Of a stretch of DNA of 41,038 nucleotides, positions 31,472 to 40,478 are shown in pieces. The notes under the pieces are model-generated. The model was given only the letters and a program-made list of their open reading frames with translations. It ran no database searches and was not told the origin of the DNA. Position numbers and translations under genes: made by a program. Each line of letters starts with the position of its first letter. Positions within the stretch are counted from its first letter, which is position 1. This DNA comes from an uncultured Methylotenera sp. GTDB taxonomy: Bacteria; Pseudomonadota; Gammaproteobacteria; Burkholderiales; Methylophilaceae. Location of the stretch: NCBI GenBank assembly GCA_902168195.1, contig CABHOJ010000027.1, positions 1-41,038 of the forward strand, written 5' to 3'.

Positions 31472-33295
31472 CTACTTGGACAAAGAATACACCAAGATGT
31501 TGTCGCCTTGCTTATATCCAAAGATGGAATTGCCGCCTGCGGCGACCGCAACGTACTGCACGCCGTCGATCTCATAGGCGATGGGCGGCGCATTGACGCC
31601 GGCATCGGCCTTGGCTTGCCATAGCAGCGCGCCGGTCTGCTGGTCGTAGGCATTGAAGCTGCCGTTGCCTTCCCCGGTGAACACCAGGCCACCGGCCGTC
31701 GCCAGCACACCCCCTACCAACGGCTGTTCGGTCTTTTGCTGCCAGGCGATCTTGCCGGTACGGAGATCGATGGCGGACAACAGACCCCAGCGAGCTTCAT
31801 CTACGGGTTCTGAAGACGCGTAGCGGATGGGTGGTTCACCATTTTTGCCCGGCGTTTCATGCAGGGTGTATTTGATGGGAGCATGGATCCCTGCAACGAA
31901 GACTCGCTGATCCGTCTCGCTCAAGGCGATTGGCGACCAGTTCGCGCCGCCCAGGATACCCGGGAACAGGCGCGTGCCCTCGAACGTGGCTTTGGCGAAG
32001 AGATTGTGTTGCGGCACGAACGCATCGGATTTGAATAAGAGTTCACCCGTCAAGCGGTCGTGGACATAGAACCAGCCGGTCTTGCCGGCCTGGCCAACGG
32101 CGGGGATGCGCTTGCCGTCGCGCACAAGCTCGAACAGCACCGGTGGGCTTGCGAGGTCGTAGCCCCAGAGGTCATGGGGTACTTGCTGGTAATGCCAGCG
32201 GATCTTGCCTGTCCGGATATCGAGCGCGACCAGGGAAACCGTATAGAGGTTGTCCCCAGGTCTTGCCACATCGTTCATCTGCGGCGAAGGGTTGCCCGTG
32301 CCGAAGTACAAGAGGCCGTTCGCAGCATCGATGGCAGGCGTGCTCCAGGCGGAACCGCCACCGAATCTGGCGGCATCCGGGTGATCGCCGAGGCGGGCTT
32401 TCTCCTGTGCGATATCACGGTTCAGTTTGACCCCGTCAGGCGTGGTCTCACGGAACTGCCCTTCCCAACCTTTGGCCGGGATCGTATCGAATTGCCAAAC
32501 CCGCTTGCCTGACTGCACATCGAATGCCGCGAGGAACCCGGGGCGACCGTAGCGTCCAGTGACGCCGATCACGGCGCCGAGTGGCGCATCGTCGCGAGGA
32601 TTGTCGATATGCAAGCCATAGCCCACCCCTGTGATACCGACGATGACCTTGCCTTGATAGACGACTGGCGCCATGGCGATACCGATACCGGTGCCGCCGG
32701 TGGTCTTGGCGATACGGTTGGGGTCGGCGTTGCTGAGGGATTCCTGGCCCTCGGTCGCCACAGCGGCTTCGACGGCATCGATGTCCCATTCCAGCTTGCC
32801 GGTCTTGGCGTCGAGTGCGATGAGTCGTGCATCGACCGTCCCCATAAAGACTTTACCGTAGCCGACAGCGACGCCGCGATTGGCCGGGCCGCAACACATC
32901 TTCCAATCCTGGCGTCGCTGGTGTTCATAACGCCATAACTGCTTGCCTGTCTTGGCGTCCAGCGCCAGCACATGGTTATAAGGGAGCGATACGTACATCA
33001 CACCACCGACGACGATAGGCGTGGATTGGAAGCTGGCACTGACGCCGGTCTTCACCTTCCATGCAAGATCCAGCTTGGTGACATTGGCGCGGTCGATTTG
33101 TTTCAACGGCGAATAACGCTGATTGGCGTAATCCCGCCCAAAGCTCGGCCACTCCCCTGCTTGCGCTTGGGCGATATTAGCGGTCGTCTCATCCTGCTTC
33201 CCTGATTGCGCCTGCTGCAACCCCGCACATCCGGCAATGCCGGTCAGGATCAGGCAGAAGGCTGCATAAGTCAGCAAGGGGCGTATCAGCATCAT
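31472..33295 (-). CDS. PQQ-dependent alcohol/quinoprotein dehydrogenase, lipoprotein-like N-terminus
   Basis: Lipobox-like LTGIAGCAG; repeated beta-propeller W-motifs; vicinal Cys KMCCGPANRG; DARLIALDAKTGKLEW. Confidence 0.88.
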   Translation of the reverse strand: MMLIRPLLTYAAFCLILTGIAGCAGLQQAQSGKQDETTANIAQAQAGEWPSFGRDYANQRYSPLKQIDRANVTKLDLAWKVKTGVSASFQSTPIVVGGVMYVSLPYNHVLALDAKTGKQLWRYEHQRRQDWKMCCGPANRGVAVGYGKVFMGTVDARLIALDAKTGKLEWDIDAVEAAVATEGQESLSNADPNRIAKTTGGTGIGIAMAPVVYQGKVIVGITGVGYGLHIDNPRDDAPLGAVIGVTGRYGRPGFLAAFDVQSGKRVWQFDTIPAKGWEGQFRETTPDGVKLNRDIAQEKARLGDHPDAARFGGGSAWSTPAIDAANGLLYFGTGNPSPQMNDVARPGDNLYTVSLVALDIRTGKIRWHYQQVPHDLWGYDLASPPVLFELVRDGKRIPAVGQAGKTGWFYVHDRLTGELLFKSDAFVPQHNLFAKATFEGTRLFPGILGGANWSPIALSETDQRVFVAGIHAPIKYTLHETPGKNGEPPIRYASSEPVDEARWGLLSAIDLRTGKIAWQQKTEQPLVGGVLATAGGLVFTGEGNGSFNAYDQQTGALLWQAKADAGVNAPPIAYEIDGVQYVAVAAGGNSIFGYKQGDNILVYSLSK

Positions 33296-33504
33296 GGCAA
33301 GGTCATTTTCTGGATTGAATCAAATAAAGTATACCGACTTGTATATGTAATTGGCTAGCGTTGCTGTAAGCACGAGTAGCTAGACTGCCTGGCTAGGTTG
33401 CTATCGTTGCATGCCGGGACAAACGTTATGCCGCCTGACCCTCTGATGGCGCCCGCCCGGCCCTAAGCGCAGCTGACTATACGCCCGTCCGCAATTTCGT
33501 TGCA

Positions 33505-33530
33505 TGGCAAATCACGGCTTGGCAAATCAC
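33505..33530. repeat. tandem direct repeat TGGCAAATCAC, 15-bp period
   Basis: 33505-33515 and 33520-33530 identical 11-mers. Confidence 0.85.
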
Positions 33531-33626
33531 ATGCGATCAACAGCTTGCCCAATATTTGAATATTATTCATGAATAGATTTCACCTTACAAATCATTAAAT
33601 TGTTAAGACAACAGAACTTTTGAATA

Positions 33627-33666
33627 GGTATTGAATCGGAATAATCAGTATGTGAGAATCAATACC
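33627..33666. repeat. inverted repeat upstream of the MerR/B12 regulator gene
   Basis: GGTATTGAATC (33627-33637) and GAATCAATACC (33656-33666), 10/11 complementary. Confidence 0.75.
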
Positions 33667-33697
33667 CACCAAGGTATCTGTTGATGAAGAGGCATCC

Positions 33698-34627
33698 ATG
33701 AAGATGAACCAAACTGCCGTTAAAGAAGCATTCCCTATCCGTACGGTCTCTGCCTTGACCGGGATCAATCCGATCACACTTCGTACCTGGGAGCGTCGCT
33801 ATGGACTGATCGCGCCGATCCGCACTCCCAAGGGCCACCGGCTCTACACCAAAGACCAGATCGCCATGCTGCATCGCGTGGTCGCCCTGGTCGACAGCGG
33901 CATCCCGATCAGCCAGATCAACTTCAGCCTGCTGACCTCCGATCCTGAGAAGCGCAGCACGCAGGAAGAAGAGTTCTGGGGTCGCCTCATCTCCCGCATG
34001 ATCACGGCGGTGAGCCGCTTTGAAGAGGCGGTGCTGGAAAACACCTACAACGAGGCGATGGCGCTCTACCCCATCGAGACGGTTACGCAACGCCTGCTGA
34101 TCCCCATGCTGAGGAACCTCGGCGAGCGTTGGGCAGCCGGCGAAGGCATGGTGGCTGAAGAGCATTTCTTCGGTGTGTATCTGCGCAACAAGCTCGGTGC
34201 GCGTTTCCATCATCGCAAGCGCCTCGATTACGGCCCTGTACTCTTGACCGCCTGCCTGCCGGGCGAGCGCCATGAAGCAGGTGTCCTGCTATTCGCCTTG
34301 AGCGCTCAGGACCATGACTACCGCACCATCCTGCTGGGCAGCGACATGCCGCTAGAGGAATTACCGGCCACGGTGAAGCAATCGCGATCCGATGCCATCG
34401 TGCTTGCCGCCTCTTACTGCGAACAACCGGCGAAATTGATGCAATCGTTACGCACGCTGGTGCAATCGACGGATGTCCCGGTATTCATCGGTGGTTACGT
34501 ATCGGTCGAGCATCACGACGCCATCCTGGCCACGGGCGCCTACCCCCTGGGGGCGGATATTAGTTTCAGTTTCCGTCACATCGATGAAACGCTACGTAAG
34601 CAGATTCATCGTAAAGCCAATCATTAG
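33698..34627 (+). CDS. litR: MerR-family regulator with B12-binding domain (CarH/LitR-type photoreceptor)
   Basis: MerR HTH (IRTVSALTGINPITLRTWERRYGLIAPIRTPKGHRLYT); W-x9-EH motif (WAAGEGMVAEEH); ExHxxG lower-ligand His motif (ERHEAG). Confidence 0.92.
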   Translation: MKMNQTAVKEAFPIRTVSALTGINPITLRTWERRYGLIAPIRTPKGHRLYTKDQIAMLHRVVALVDSGIPISQINFSLLTSDPEKRSTQEEEFWGRLISRMITAVSRFEEAVLENTYNEAMALYPIETVTQRLLIPMLRNLGERWAAGEGMVAEEHFFGVYLRNKLGARFHHRKRLDYGPVLLTACLPGERHEAGVLLFALSAQDHDYRTILLGSDMPLEELPATVKQSRSDAIVLAASYCEQPAKLMQSLRTLVQSTDVPVFIGGYVSVEHHDAILATGAYPLGADISFSFRHIDETLRKQIHRKANH

Positions 34628-34655
34628 TCAGAACAGCATCACGCAAAGGATATCT

Positions 34656-35699
34656 ATGCAAGTCACCAGCCTCGCAATCAATTGGTCAGAGCGTGGCCTC
34701 GTTCCGGATTATGCGATCCGCGCCGGGATCCGCCGCCTGGTCGAGAAACGCCTCAAGGAGATCGCGGCGCACGATTGCGAAGTGGGTGCCGAGATCGAGA
34801 ACGCGTTCATCGACAGGATGAACCAATCCCCAGTAGCACCAGTGCCGGAACTGGCCAACGAACAACATTACGAAGTGCCGTCAGACTTCTTCAAGCTATG
34901 CCTTGGCCGTCACCGGAAATACAGCAGTTGCTACTGGGCGGAAGACACCAAGACCCTTGACCAGGCGGAAGCCCTGGCGCTAAAACTGACGTGCCAGCAT
35001 GCGACCCTGGCGGACGGGCAGGACATCCTGGAACTGGGCTGTGGCTGGGGTTCGCTCAGTCTTTGGATGGCTGACAAATACCGTAATAGTCGCATCACGG
35101 CTGTCTCCAACTCCAATTCGCAGCGCGAATACATCATGGAAGAGGCCCGCGCCCGCGGCCTGTCCAACCTCAAGGTCATCACCTGCGACATGAACGACTT
35201 CCAGGCCCCCGGACAATATGACCGTATCGTCTCGGTCGAGATGTTCGAGCACATGCGCAACTACAGCAAACTTTATTCACGCGTGTACAGCTGGTTGCGC
35301 CCTGGCGGCCGCTTCTTTAAGCATATCTTCGTGCATCGCATGACGCCCTATGCCTTCGAGGTCGCTGGCGAAGACGACTGGATGAGCCAGTTCTTCTTCT
35401 CCGGCGGCATCATGCCGAGCGACGACTTGCCCCTGCGCTTCCAGGAGCGGCTCAAGCTGCTGAAGCAATGGCGCTGGAACGGTACGCACTACGAGAAGAC
35501 TGCCAACGCCTGGCTGGAGAACATGGATGCGCATGAGGACGAGATCACAGCCATCCTGGCAACCACCTATGGTGCGGACAATGTCGAGATGTGGCGCAAC
35601 CGCTGGCGTATCTTCTATATGTCATGCGCCGAACTGTTCGGGCTCAAGGATGGCCAGGAATGGTGGGTCAGCCATTACCTCTTCGAGCGGCCGATCTAG
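34656..35699 (+). CDS. cfa: SAM-dependent methyltransferase, cyclopropane-fatty-acyl-phospholipid synthase family
   Basis: HYEVPSDFFKLCLGRHRKYSSCYW; LELGCGWGSLSLWMA SAM motif; VSVEMFEHMRNY. Start 34656, not 34473. Confidence 0.92.
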   Translation: MQVTSLAINWSERGLVPDYAIRAGIRRLVEKRLKEIAAHDCEVGAEIENAFIDRMNQSPVAPVPELANEQHYEVPSDFFKLCLGRHRKYSSCYWAEDTKTLDQAEALALKLTCQHATLADGQDILELGCGWGSLSLWMADKYRNSRITAVSNSNSQREYIMEEARARGLSNLKVITCDMNDFQAPGQYDRIVSVEMFEHMRNYSKLYSRVYSWLRPGGRFFKHIFVHRMTPYAFEVAGEDDWMSQFFFSGGIMPSDDLPLRFQERLKLLKQWRWNGTHYEKTANAWLENMDAHEDEITAILATTYGADNVEMWRNRWRIFYMSCAELFGLKDGQEWWVSHYLFERPI

Positions 35700-36227
35700 A
35701 TGCTGCTGAACATCATCGGATTCCAGATCGGCTGGTTCGCCTGCGTACTCGGGGCCGCATACGGCTATCCGCTGCTGGGGCCATTGGTCGCATTGCCGGT
35801 GATCGGCCTGCATTTGATGCGCCAGGCCGACCGATCGACCGAGATCGCCTTGATGGTCTTCGTCACCCTCATCGGTAGCACCTATGACCAGACCCTGATG
35901 TGGTTCGGCTTGGTGGGTTACAGCGCCAGCATATGGAGCCTGGACTTGCTACCGATCTGGATGATCACACTGTGGTTGCTGTTCGCCACCACCTTGAATG
36001 TCAGCCTGAAATGGTTGCAAGGCCGCTACCTGATCGCGGCTGTGTTCGGCTTCATCGGCGGCCCCCTTGCCTACTGGGGTGGCGCGAAGCTCGGTGCCAT
36101 CAACTGGCTGCAGCACTTCGAGTTGCTACTCGCGCTGGCGATAGGCTGGGCCATCTTGATGCCTGTGCTGGCGTGGCTTGCGGCCTATTTCGGTACGTTC
36201 GCCAGAAAAGAGGTCGCCCATGTTTGA
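35700..36227 (+). CDS. DUF2878 family membrane protein
   Basis: Multi-TM; immediately follows the cfa stop; FWFACVLGAAYG/QTLMWFGLVGY-type sequence; operon context. Confidence 0.8.
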   Translation: MLLNIIGFQIGWFACVLGAAYGYPLLGPLVALPVIGLHLMRQADRSTEIALMVFVTLIGSTYDQTLMWFGLVGYSASIWSLDLLPIWMITLWLLFATTLNVSLKWLQGRYLIAAVFGFIGGPLAYWGGAKLGAINWLQHFELLLALAIGWAILMPVLAWLAAYFGTFARKEVAHV

Positions 36228-37017
36228 CTGGCCTATCTTCCTGCAGGGGCTGTCCGGTCTGCTAGCCTTCGGCTTCCTGGGCTGGCTGCTGAGTCTCGCG
36301 CGTCACAACGTGACCCATGTCGACAGCATGTGGAGCCTGTTCTTTGTCGTGGCTGCGGCTATCTATGGCTACGGGACCGGCGCTTTTGATGGTGATGCCA
36401 TGCCACGCTACTGCCTGGTGATGTCGCTGGTGATCCTCTGGGCGACGCGGTTGTTCGTCTATCTCACCTGGCGTAACTGGGGGCCGCACGAGGATCACCG
36501 TTACCAAGCCATCCGCAAGAATAACGAGCCACATTTCTGGCTCAAGAGTCTTTATATCATCTTCGGGTTGCAGGCCGTGCTGGCCTGGATCGTCTCGTTG
36601 CCTTTGCACGGCGCGATCCAGAGCGCATCCGAACTGAATTGGTTGGATGGATTAGGCGCCGCGCTCATGGTGTTCGGCCTACTGTGGGAGACCATCGCCG
36701 ACTGGCAGCTGGCAAGATTCAAGGCCAACCCCGAAAATAAGGGTATGGTGATGGATCAGGGCCTCTGGGCTTACAGCCGTCACCCCAACTACTTTGGCGA
36801 ATTCTGCGTGTGGTGGGGCTTCTACCTCATCGCCTGCGCCGCCGGCGCATGGTGGAGCGTGCCAGCGCCGTTGTTGATGACGCTGCTCCTGCTTAAAGTC
36901 AGCGGCGTTGCCTTGCTGGAGAAGGATATCGGCGAACGCCGCCCGAAATATGCCGATTACGTGGCGCGAACCAATGCCTTCTTCCCCGGACCCTCCAAAC
37001 AGAAAGGGAATGCCTGA
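36220..37017 (+). CDS. DUF1295 family membrane protein (steroid 5-alpha-reductase-like)
   Basis: NVTHVDSMWSLFFVVAA, LWAYSRHPNYFGEFCVWWGFYL. Confidence 0.92.
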   Translation: MFDWPIFLQGLSGLLAFGFLGWLLSLARHNVTHVDSMWSLFFVVAAAIYGYGTGAFDGDAMPRYCLVMSLVILWATRLFVYLTWRNWGPHEDHRYQAIRKNNEPHFWLKSLYIIFGLQAVLAWIVSLPLHGAIQSASELNWLDGLGAALMVFGLLWETIADWQLARFKANPENKGMVMDQGLWAYSRHPNYFGEFCVWWGFYLIACAAGAWWSVPAPLLMTLLLLKVSGVALLEKDIGERRPKYADYVARTNAFFPGPSKQKGNA

Positions 37018-37634
37018 TGCGTATCGCCGCCCTCACTCTGCTCATCCTGTGTGCCTTGCCCGCACATGCCCAGGAGTGGGCGTTCAAGGTTTATCTGGAC
37101 AAGAGCCATATCGGCGAGCACACCTTCAGGCTGGACGAGAAGGATGGCGCCAAGAGCCTCAACAGCTCCGCCAAGTTCAACGTCAAGCTGCTATTCATCA
37201 ACGCCTACAGTTACCTGCACAAGGCCCAGGAGACATGGCGCGGCGATTGCCTGACTAGCCTAGAAGCGAGGACCGAGGAGAACAAGGAGATCACCCAGGT
37301 CAAGGGCGAGCTGAACAGTAGCGAATTCAAGGTCGATGCCCCCAAAGGCCAACTCGATCTACCGGCCTGCGTGATGACCTTCGCTTACTGGAACCCCAAG
37401 ATGCTGCAGCAGAGCAAACTGCTCAACCCGCAGACCGGGGAATGGCTGGACGTCAGGATCAAATCCATGGGCATGGAGGACATCGATGTCCGCGGCAAGA
37501 AAGTGCAGGCGGAACGCTACCGGCTGGAAGCCACCAAGATGAAGATCGACCTCTGGTACGGCAAGGCCCAGGAGTGGCTGGCACTACAATCCACCACGCC
37601 CGAAGGCTACCTGATCAATTACAAACTCAAGTAA
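37017..37634 (+). CDS. periplasmic DUF6134-like protein
   Basis: Signal peptide MRIAALTLLILCALPAHA; WAFKVYLDKSHIGEHTF, PACVMTFAYWNP; TGATG coupling with the preceding gene. Confidence 0.7.
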   Translation: MRIAALTLLILCALPAHAQEWAFKVYLDKSHIGEHTFRLDEKDGAKSLNSSAKFNVKLLFINAYSYLHKAQETWRGDCLTSLEARTEENKEITQVKGELNSSEFKVDAPKGQLDLPACVMTFAYWNPKMLQQSKLLNPQTGEWLDVRIKSMGMEDIDVRGKKVQAERYRLEATKMKIDLWYGKAQEWLALQSTTPEGYLINYKLK

Positions 37635-37645
37635 CGACTGAAACC

Positions 37646-38233
37646 ATGATGAAACCGCATTCCCCCTTCAAGAGACTCTATAACTTCATCCTGGCCGGAT
37701 GCGCCTCCCTGCTTGCAGGCTGCGCGACCCAGAGCCTGCCGCCGATCGCCACGGTGCCGCAAGTCGACCTGCAACGCTTCATGGGTGACTGGTATGTCAT
37801 CGCCGCCATCCCGACCGCGATCGAAACAGAAGCGTTCAATGCGGTCGAGTCCTATTCGTTGCAGAAGGACGGCACCATCGACACTGTGTTCACCTTCCGC
37901 AAGGGCGCTTTCGATGGCCCCGCCAAACGCTATAACCCCAAGGGCTTCGTCAAGGAAGGTACCGGCAATGCGCTATGGGGCATGCAGTTCATCTGGCCGA
38001 TCAAGGCGGAATATCGCATCGCCTACCTGGACGAGGCTTACGAGAAGACCGTGATTGCCCGCAACGCACGCGATTACGTCTGGATCATGGCGCGTAAACC
38101 ACAATTGAGCCAGAGCGAATACCTGGAACTGGAGACCTTTGTGGCCGGCCTAGGCTATGACGTGACCAAGATACGCAAGGTGCCGCAGGACTGGAGCACC
38201 GTGAAACAACCATCCGCGACAGAAGGTAAGTGA
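37646..38233 (+). CDS. blc: lipocalin family lipoprotein (Blc-like)
   Basis: Lipobox SLLAGC; lipocalin FMGDWYVIAAIPT; YDVTKIRKVPQ C-terminus. Confidence 0.92.
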   Translation: MMKPHSPFKRLYNFILAGCASLLAGCATQSLPPIATVPQVDLQRFMGDWYVIAAIPTAIETEAFNAVESYSLQKDGTIDTVFTFRKGAFDGPAKRYNPKGFVKEGTGNALWGMQFIWPIKAEYRIAYLDEAYEKTVIARNARDYVWIMARKPQLSQSEYLELETFVAGLGYDVTKIRKVPQDWSTVKQPSATEGK

Positions 38234-39186
38234 TGCAAGTCGGAAAGCCACGCCCCATCATCCTGCGCCTGTTGCGCTGGCTGGACAGTAGTGTCCCCCC
38301 GGAATCCCTCACATCGGGGTCGGATGGCGCAGAGAACAAGGTCGATTGGCTGCGCGTCCTTCCCTTCCTGCTCATGCACCTGGCATGTTTCGCCGTCATC
38401 TGGGTAGGCTGGAGCCCTTTCGCCGTGGCTTTCGCGATCGTGCTCTATGGCGTGCGGATGTTCTCCATCACCGCCTTCTACCACCGCTATTTCTCGCACA
38501 AGGCTTTCAATACCTCACGTGTCGGGCAGTTCATCTTCGCCTTGCTTGGTGCTACCGCCGTACAGCGCGGCCCGCTCTGGTGGGCATCGATGCATCGCCA
38601 CCATCATGCGCATTCGGATCGCCAAGAGGACGCGCATTCTCCCATTCGCCACGGATTCTTCTGGAGCCACCTCGGCTGGTTCCTCTCGGATGCGCATTTC
38701 GCCACGCGCACCGACCGTGTCAAGGAATTGGCCAAGTACCCGGAACTGCGTTTGCTGGATCGCTTTGACGCCATCGTTCCCCTGCTCTTCGCCCTGGCGA
38801 TCTACGGGTTTGGCGCCTGGCTGGAAACCGCGGCACCGCAACTGGGGACCAACGGCTGGCAGCTGCTGGTCTGGGGCTTCGTCATCTCGACCGTGGTGCT
38901 CTATCACGCCACCTTCAGCGTCAATTCGCTTGCTCATGGCTGGGGTAGCCGTCGCTACAACACGCCGGACCATAGCCGCAACAATCTCTGGCTGGCCCTG
39001 CTGACCCTGGGAGAAGGCTGGCACAACAACCATCATCATTACCCTGGCTCGGCCCGCCAGGGATTCTACTGGTGGGAAGTGGATCTCACGTATTACGGTT
39101 TACGGGTCATGGCTGCGATGGGATTGATCTGGAATCTGCGAGCGATCCCGGTAGACATCCGTGAGTCACGCAAGATCAAGCGCTGA
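38230..39186 (+). CDS. membrane fatty-acid (acyl-CoA-type) desaturase
   Basis: Three His boxes: HRYFSH, HRHHHAHSD, HNNHHHYPGS. Start GTG 38230 or ATG 38233. Confidence 0.93.
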   Translation: MMQVGKPRPIILRLLRWLDSSVPPESLTSGSDGAENKVDWLRVLPFLLMHLACFAVIWVGWSPFAVAFAIVLYGVRMFSITAFYHRYFSHKAFNTSRVGQFIFALLGATAVQRGPLWWASMHRHHHAHSDRQEDAHSPIRHGFFWSHLGWFLSDAHFATRTDRVKELAKYPELRLLDRFDAIVPLLFALAIYGFGAWLETAAPQLGTNGWQLLVWGFVISTVVLYHATFSVNSLAHGWGSRRYNTPDHSRNNLWLALLTLGEGWHNNHHHYPGSARQGFYWWEVDLTYYGLRVMAAMGLIWNLRAIPVDIRESRKIKR

Positions 39187-39227
39187 AGCGACATAACAAC
39201 AATAAAGAATTAGATAAAAGCAACGAT

Positions 39228-40478
39228 ATGAAGATCGCCATCATTGGTTCGGGGATAGCAGGCAACACGGTCGCCTACCACTTGCACAAGGAGCACGACA
39301 TTACGGTGTTCGAGGCCGGCAACCACATCGGTGGGCATACCCATACCCACCAGATCGGGCTCCTCGGTCAGGACTATGCCGTGGACACCGGATTCATCGT
39401 CTTCAACGACCGCACCTACCCTAACTTCATCCAGCTGCTGGACGAGCTCGGCGTGGCTTCCCAGCCCAGCGACATGAGCTTCAGCGTGCGTTGCGAAAAG
39501 ACAGGGCTGGAATACAACGGTACCTCGCTCAATTCCCTGTTCGCGCAACGTCGCAATCTGTTCAAACCCAGTTTCATCCGCATGATCCTCGATATCCTGC
39601 GGTTCAATAAGGAGTGCCTGGAGTTACTCAAGGATGGCGAGGAGATCCGCCTTGGGGACTATCTGGCGCAAAACGGTTACGGCCTGGACTTCGTCGATCG
39701 ATATATTGTTCCCATGGGATCGGCGATTTGGTCGACGGACACGAAGAGCATGATGGATTTCCCAGCACGCTTTTTTGTCCGTTTTTTCCACCATCATGGC
39801 ATGCTGACCGTCGATGACCGCCCGCAATGGCGCGTGGTCAAGGGAGGGTCGGCAAGCTATGTCGAGCAACTCACCAAGGGCTTCCGCAGCAAGATCCGGC
39901 TCAATAATCCGGTCCTCAAGGTGCGGCGCCTGAAGCGTTCGGTGAGGGTGACCTCGCTGCACGGCGGCGAGGAAGCCTTCGATTGGGTGTTCTTCGCCTG
40001 TCATAGCGACCAGGCACTGGCCATGCTGCACGATGCGACACCGCAGGAACGCGAGATCCTGGGGGCGATCCCCTATCAGGAGAACAGTATCTTCCTGCAT
40101 CACGATGCAGCGATGATGCCGAAACGCAAGCTGGCTTGGGCCGCCTGGAATTATCATGTCACGCCGGAGCCGACGGATCGCGTCGCCGTGACCTACAACA
40201 TGAACATCCTGCAAGGCCTGCAGTCGGCAGAACCGCTGCTCGTGACCCTGAACCATACGCAGGGGATCAACCCGGCCAAGGTCATCAAGCGCCTGACCTA
40301 TCACCACCCGGTCTATACCACCGCTGGCGCGGCCGCACAGGCCCGTCACCATGAGATCAGCGGCCATCAGCGTACCGCCTATTGCGGCGCTTACTGGCGC
40401 AACGGTTTTCATGAAGATGGCGTGGTCAGCGCCCTGACGGCCCTATCGCACTTCAATGAGGCGATCCATGCCCGCTAG
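39228..40478 (+). CDS. FAD-dependent amine oxidase-like oxidoreductase
   Basis: Rossmann GSGIAGNTVAYHL, HIGGHTHTHQ, DTGFIVFNDRTYPNF. Confidence 0.92.
   Translation: MKIAIIGSGIAGNTVAYHLHKEHDITVFEAGNHIGGHTHTHQIGLLGQDYAVDTGFIVFNDRTYPNFIQLLDELGVASQPSDMSFSVRCEKTGLEYNGTSLNSLFAQRRNLFKPSFIRMILDILRFNKECLELLKDGEEIRLGDYLAQNGYGLDFVDRYIVPMGSAIWSTDTKSMMDFPARFFVRFFHHHGMLTVDDRPQWRVVKGGSASYVEQLTKGFRSKIRLNNPVLKVRRLKRSVRVTSLHGGEEAFDWVFFACHSDQALAMLHDATPQEREILGAIPYQENSIFLHHDAAMMPKRKLAWAAWNYHVTPEPTDRVAVTYNMNILQGLQSAEPLLVTLNHTQGINPAKVIKRLTYHHPVYTTAGAAAQARHHEISGHQRTAYCGAYWRNGFHEDGVVSALTALSHFNEAIHAR

Noticed and set aside
33296-33697. Cobalamin riboswitch upstream of the B12-binding regulator
   Set aside because: No B12-box-like sequence (GCCACTG) or long structured leader seen; control is more likely at DNA level.
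34473-34655. N-terminal extension of the Cfa-like protein in the ORF track
   Set aside because: Lies inside the regulator gene in another frame; ATG 34656 with an upstream AAAGGA RBS fits better.
39624-40412. 262-aa minus-strand ORF antisense to the FAD oxidoreductase
   Set aside because: Shadow ORF; the sense frame has strong Rossmann and amine-oxidase motifs.
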